Shown piece by piece: positions 59,503-64,000 of a stretch of DNA of 64,000 nt (within the stretch, counting starts at the first letter, position 1; every line of letters begins with the position of its first letter). Source of the DNA: Teratosphaeria epicoccoides (lineage: Eukaryota > Ascomycota > Dothideomycetes > Mycosphaerellales > Teratosphaeriaceae); assembly GCA_021401465.1 (NCBI GenBank), contig JADDMT010000100.1, positions 42,249 to 106,248 of the forward strand, read 5' to 3'. A model generated the notes under the pieces. It saw only the letters and a program-made list of their open reading frames with translations. It ran no database searches and was not told where the DNA came from. Position numbers and translations under genes: made by a program.

Positions 59503-59760
59503 TGTGCTTATTAGTGATCGAGGTCAAAAGACTGCATTCATGTCGTAACGAGAGTCAACAGATACATAAGGTAAGGTACGTGTAACTACAAGCGGGGCAC
59601 AAGAGGGGTAGCAGATAAGAGGCGGAGATGAGGCCGGCCTCTGGACACATTGTGCCATCCAAGTTTGAATCTACCTGTGTGCTGAGGTAGTGATGTGGTG
59701 CTCTCGAGAAAGGGCAATTCGGAGGACAATGTGCCATCTGCAATCTATGATCTCGTCCAC

Positions 59761-61839
59761 CTAGCTCATCGCACTGTCAACCTTCTCCAGCTCCCGATTC
59801 TTCGCGTGACCGTTCGCCATCCCTCTCTCCTGCTCGATGAAATCGGCACAACGCTCTCCAATGCCATATGCAGGCATCTGCGTGTGGCCCTGGTGCAAAT
59901 TTGGCATCGCCGAGCAATCTGCCACTCTAAGTCCCTGCACACCTCGGACACGCAATCTTTCATCTAACACGGCGAATGGGTCACCATCCTTGCCCATCCT
60001 CGCGGTACCGGCAGGGTGATAGCAAGTCGTCGCGTCCTTCCTCACATGCTCGATCCAGTCCTCGCGAGTAGTGTTCTTGTGGTGGGTGAGACCCGCAGGC
60101 CATGAGCCTTTGATGACGTCTTTGGTGCCAGAACCCTGCATGACAATCTCGTTTCCCAGACGCACGCCCTCGGAAAGGTAGAGGAGGTCAAGCTCATCCG
60201 ATACATAGTTGGGATCGATGATGGGGTTTTCGTGCGGATCCTTGGACTTCAAAGTCACGGTGCCCCTGGACCTAGGCGAGAACAGTTCTGTGATCATGGC
60301 GAATGTATGGCTTCCATCCAAAGGGAAGTCTGCGTATTGCTTTGGCCCGCCGTAGCACTCGGTGTTCCTGCAAAGTAGCGGCCAAACGTCAGTCATCGCG
60401 TCAGGTTTCGTGCACCTTGATCAGAGACGCACCAGAATTCGATGTTAGGCTGCTTTGACGTCAGATGCATCGGGTCACGGCCTTGGGGAGCACTCTGAAG
60501 TGCCTTCTGGTATAACGGCTCGTCCTTGAGACGTTCGTCGAGCCGAGCAAAGGCGAAGGCACCAAAGGGAAACTGTAAATATGTCAGGGAATGTGAGCAT
60601 AGGCTCAAAGCGCAGCGGAGAGCCTACTGTTGTCAGGAATCCGGTTTTCTCATTCTTCCACTGAGCGTACGTCGACGCTAGCGCATCGCCGTGGTAGACC
60701 TTGTAATCGGTCGTCAAGCCATCTTTGGTAACTTCATAGAACACGAATACGATGAGGTGGTCCATCAAATTCTGGCCCACCCCAGGCGATTCGACGACCA
60801 CATTGATGCCATGCTTCTCAAGCTCTTCACGAGGCCCGATCCCACTACGCATCAGAACGGGCGGCGTGCAGTACGATCCGCCAGTAATGATGATCTCTCG
60901 CTTCGCCTTCTTAGTCTCACGCGTGCCATCCGGGCCTACCACATCTACACTGACGGCGCGTGGCATACCAGAGCTGTGGTCAAAATTCACCTTGTCGACA
61001 ACGGTGTTCACCAAAAGATCAATGTTGTCCCGGTGTTGCTCATGGGTCACAAAATCAGCAGCGGTCGTCCTCAGGCCTTTGTAATGGGTCCGAGGGGCGT
61101 GCCCGCACCCATGCGAAGTATCACCTGTGGTGAACATGTCCGCGTCGTACGGCAAACCGGCTGACTTGAACGATTCCATGATCATGTTAGAGATAGGCGC
61201 CAGATCGTGTGGCTCAATGTTGAGCGGTCCATCAGTGCCATGTGCGTCGGGAGCAGGCGTGAACCAAGGCTTGTTGCGGAAAGTCTCGGCTTTACGCATG
61301 GCTGCGAAGAACTCCTCGCCAGACCAACCATCCAAGCCCCAGTCATCGTAGTCCTGTGTGTTGCCACGAATACAGAGGGTGCCATTAACTCCAGAGGAGC
61401 CTCCAAGGAAACGGCCGCGGCTGAGTTTGACCTTGCGATTATTTGCGTGCTTCTGTGGGATGGTCTCGAGGTTCCAGTCTGTACGGTGTTGGTTGAAGGG
61501 TCAGCAAGCATTTCAGACAGTGTTCCTTTGTATTACCTTCGGGCCCGTCAAAGTTTTTGGACCAACCGCCAACCATATGGACCTAGATATCAAGGCAAAG
61601 GGTCAGTATAAGGCAATATATCTGAGCCGTGCTTGCCTCTTCGCCTACATTCTCAAGATCTTTGTTGTGGGCCCCGGCCTCTACAACCAAGATCTTGGAG
61701 TCAAGCTCGTCTGCGAGTCTTGCGGCGAGGACGCAGCCAGCTGTGCCGCCTCCTGAATTGCCAAGTACCGGTCAGATACAGTGTCTGATACATGACTTCA
61801 TTGATGCTCACCGCAGATGATGTAGTCATACCCTGCCAT
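59761..61839 (-). CDS. GMC-family FAD oxidoreductase (choline dehydrogenase/alcohol oxidase-like)
   Basis: Six exons (61839-61812, 61752-61649, 61582-61537, 61478-60628, 60572-60433, 60367-59761) join to 591 residues. The first exon is 28 bases and the third 46. The spliced start MAGYDYIICGGGTAGCVLAA gives the FAD-binding GxGxxG fold. Other GMC landmarks are LSRGRFLGGSSGVNGTLCIR, EIIITGGSYCTPPVLMRSGI (second GMC signature) and CYHPAGTARMG with the likely catalytic His. The C-terminal segment NLHQGHTQMPAYGIGERCAD closes the FAD domain; which residue there serves as the second catalytic base I cannot assign. Such enzymes oxidise alcohols, choline or similar substrates. No signal peptide, so probably intracellular. 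Confidence 0.9.
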
Positions 61840-63255
61840 GCTGGATTGATGGGCGCTGCCTGCACTCCAGGCTGAGAGGTAAGCTGAAGGTCTGAACGTT
61901 CTTGCACAGGAAGACTGAGTCTACATAAGCATCGTCGAACAGCAAACGCAAACGCTGGCGAGCAGCGCCAGCACCTGGCCAGGAACGCGGAATGGATCTG
62001 GTCTAGCTGACGGACTGAAGTCTCCTGTGAGCTTTGTCGACTGCTAGCAATGAAGCAGACGGAATGGATGTAGTCTAGCTGACGGACTGAAGTCTCCTGT
62101 GAGCTTTGTCGACTGCTAGCAATGAAGCAGACGGAATGACTACCGCGCCCCTCTTTCTTCACGGGCGAGGGGAATCAAGCCAGATCGCTGGACATTCATA
62201 TGCTCAGCCAGCAGGGCCGCGAGTGACAAACGCAAGCCGGCACCGCGAGCATGGATAGATGGTGGTGCTGAGGACTCTGGTATGACAGCGCACTACTCGT
62301 CCATCTCCAGACGGAGCAGGCGCGAAGAATGAATCCGTCAGCCTCAATGCATCAAATACACCTACCAAGGTACCTCAGTATCAAACACCATGGGGCGGAT
62401 CTGGAACTCGAAAAGACGGGGTGCTCAGAAACGCTTCTCCAACAGGTAATGGTTGCTCTGCGGAGCGGCGCGAAGGTGGACCAATCTGCCACAGGCGCCG
62501 GCACGTAGCAGAAACACATCTCTCTTCTTGAAGTTCGCATCTTTCCGCAGAGGCAACAAGCGGCATCGAGGAAGCTGCCGCAGATGCTTGGTGGCGCGAT
62601 CCGGAACAAGCGATTGCCTTTTCGCTGTGTGTGCGAGGGAGGTTGTGGTGCCAAGAAGTCGGAAGCCTGGGAGTCCCGGTCTGCGAACTTCTTGGCCGTG
62701 CTCACAATTGCCGCCGGGCAGTCCCTCAAGCTTGGGGACCTTGGGAGTTCCGTTGGAATTTGTGCCTTGTGATTTTGTCGTGCGGACGCATCCGGGATCC
62801 GTCAGCCGCACATCGCATGCACAAGACTTGAAGAGTAGAAAGACTGCTGGCCTCTGTGAAACACATTGTCTAATAACGTCCACGTCAGCCACGTTCAATA
62901 ATACATGTACGCGCAATGCCGCCTTGGTGCATTGCCAGGGTCCGCAATCCGTCCATTCAGCACACGACAGTCACGAGAAATGGGCGGGGCTCCCTTGTGC
63001 TCTCACAAGCCTCGAACCTGACCCCCAGCTCCTGCCAAACCGTCTTCCGAGCTCCCGAGCCGTGACAGGATGCAGGAACAGCTTACATATCCCAACCGCG
63101 CGCTCCTGCAAGAGGACTCTCCGGCTACTATGCACCTCCCCCCTCCACCAACGCCTTCACTGCAGGCAGCAAACAAGTGCCACTAGCTCATCGATCACAA
63201 CGTACTTTGCAACCCTTTCTGGCACTGGACTCCACTCAGCAGCAACAAAGGCAAC
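61840..63255. other. Intergenic, about 1.4 kb, divergent promoters with tandem repeat
   Basis: Lies between the divergent starts of the GMC oxidoreductase and the small membrane protein. It includes the 72-bp tandem duplication. Long GC-rich frames at 62.4-63.2 kb on both strands overlap and lack motifs, so no gene is called. Confidence 0.4.
61989..62132. repeat. 72-bp tandem duplication upstream of the GMC gene
   Basis: Units 61989-62060 and 62061-62132 are identical except for two bases (GGATCTGGTC versus GGATGTAGTC), and a partial third start (GGAATG) follows. The block lies 150-293 bp upstream of the GMC start at 61839 on the minus strand, that is, in its promoter or 5' UTR. Near identity suggests a recent duplication. 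Confidence 0.85.
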
Positions 63256-63621
63256 ATGAATGCGTCGGCCACCGTCGTACTCTGCATCGTACTGGCAGCT
63301 GCCGGCATCGGCATCGTCGGCTCCGTGATATTTCTGCACACTCGCCGTGCTGGTGGCAACGAGCAGCGCCAATACCAGGAGCGACGCATGGAACAGGCAC
63401 CCTATCTCGCCGAGGTCCGCCACCGTAACCAGGAGACCATCGCAGCGATATACGGCTACGCTTCCCCGTTCTCGCAGCAGCAGCAACACGAAAGCTATGG
63501 CTACAATCAGAACTACGGTCAGGGTCACGGCCACGGCGACAGAAGGCCGGCGAAGAACTACGCGCAGTACAATAACACTCAGAGCACGCTGCCCAGCCCG
63601 ATGAGCAGCGAGCCTGTCTGA
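63256..63621 (+). CDS. Small single-pass membrane protein, hypothetical
   Basis: 121 residues, ATG at 63256. A hydrophobic segment (about residues 5-28, ending in FLHTRR) is followed by positive charges, so it looks like a signal anchor with a cytosolic tail. The tail is hydrophilic, rich in Gln, Tyr, Gly and His (QQQQHESYGYNQNYGQGHGH), and probably disordered. No family recognised. Start choice is supported by the membrane segment directly after it. Confidence 0.55.
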   Translation: MNASATVVLCIVLAAAGIGIVGSVIFLHTRRAGGNEQRQYQERRMEQAPYLAEVRHRNQETIAAIYGYASPFSQQQQHESYGYNQNYGQGHGHGDRRPAKNYAQYNNTQSTLPSPMSSEPV

Positions 63622-64000
63622 GCGGCGCCAAGAACCAGATTAAACACGACGTACAATACACGAAGCAAATTGCGCAAAAACGTAAGTGATTTTGCCATCA
63701 TATCCTTTCGAGACAGTAGTTCTAACGGTTCTTGCCAGTCCCCGGCCAACACATGTCGTCCTGGATAGCATGATGGCTTGGATACAACATCTACGAATGA
63801 CGAGACACGAGGAACGGTGCTACGGGATTGACGATGAGATCTGCACCATCTCAGGGGCGGAATGAGCACTAGAAAGTATTAAATAGGTATATCGCCGTTT
63901 GGTGATGTTTCAAATGCATGGTATTTTCGGATGAGCGCTATCACTCCTATCTATAATTTTCTGCAGTGGCTTGTAGTCACCACATACGCTACTGCGGTGT
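63622..64000. other. Right-edge intergenic, nothing seen
   Basis: About 380 bases to the window edge, AT-rich toward the end. No coding frame or RNA is supported. Confidence 0.4.

Noticed and set aside
62453..63259. 268-codon plus frame and overlapping minus frames
   Set aside because: GC-rich region with several mutually overlapping frames, no recognisable domain, and overlap with the start of a more convincing small membrane protein.
1..64000. tRNA genes, rRNA, CRISPR arrays, autonomous transposons
   Set aside because: I looked for tRNA B-box-like sequence, direct-repeat arrays and transposase or reverse-transcriptase motifs by eye and found none that hold up.

Overview
This 64-kb window is nuclear DNA of a filamentous ascomycete. 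The support is many short (about 50-110 bp) GT..AG introns with CTRAC/CTAAC-like branch points, compact genes on both strands, and typical Pezizomycotina protein families: Csf1, a JEN-type carboxylate transporter, Iwr1, twinfilin, carboxymuconate cyclase, GMC oxidoreductases and CmcJ/NvfI-like oxidoreductases. A Dothideomycete (Mycosphaerellales-like) source would fit, but that is inference. I see no tRNA, rRNA, CRISPR array or intact transposon.

Layout. 1-1279 (-): RBM26/27-type RNA-binding protein, cut by the window edge, divergent from the 9.8-kb single-exon CSF1 gene (1569-11372, +). 11881-13808 (-): amino-acid permease with GATA motifs upstream. 15785-16157 (-): spliced small secreted Cys-rich protein. 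16759-18436 (-): JEN-type carboxylate transporter. 20044-23088 (+): AAA ATPase with a long charged N-terminus. 24299-25438 (+): CmcJ/NvfI-like oxidoreductase in an AT-richer gap, followed by a 123-bp foldback element. 26219-28855 (-): LSH/DDM1/Irc5-type SNF2 remodeller. 29311-31141 (-): sugar transporter. 32660-33967 (-): a gene broken by a frameshift and a nonsense codon, next to a PARN-like deadenylase (34203-35528, +) that lacks its catalytic N-terminus. 35870-36991 (+): Iwr1. 37412-38447 (-): a Myb/SANT-like protein. 40023-41094 (-): twinfilin. 41485-42765 (+): carboxymuconate cyclase. 44748-46007 (-): coiled-coil hypothetical. 46259-46828 (-): GatC-like mitochondrial amidotransferase subunit. 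47098-47557 (-): second spliced small secreted Cys-rich protein. 48129-48476 (+): small hypothetical. 50882-51847 (-): FAR-17a/AIG1-like membrane protein. 52899-56972 (+): Rad5-like SNF2 ATPase. 57469-58620 (+): TauD-type dioxygenase. 58655-59502 (-): UreG. 59761-61839 (-): GMC oxidoreductase with a 72-bp tandem duplication upstream. 63256-63621 (+): small membrane protein.

The genes do not form one pathway. Housekeeping functions (lipid transfer, RNA processing, chromatin, Pol II import, actin, mitochondrial translation, urease maturation) are interleaved with nutrient uptake and oxidation genes (two MFS transporters, a permease, carboxymuconate cyclase, TauD dioxygenase, GMC oxidase). The less ordinary material is the two spliced secreted Cys-rich proteins, which are invisible as simple ORFs; a two-member foldback repeat family with C/T differences; the broken gene pair around 32.7-35.5 kb; and the CmcJ-like gene beside the foldback element. 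Exon boundaries were derived by hand from splice signals and frame continuity.
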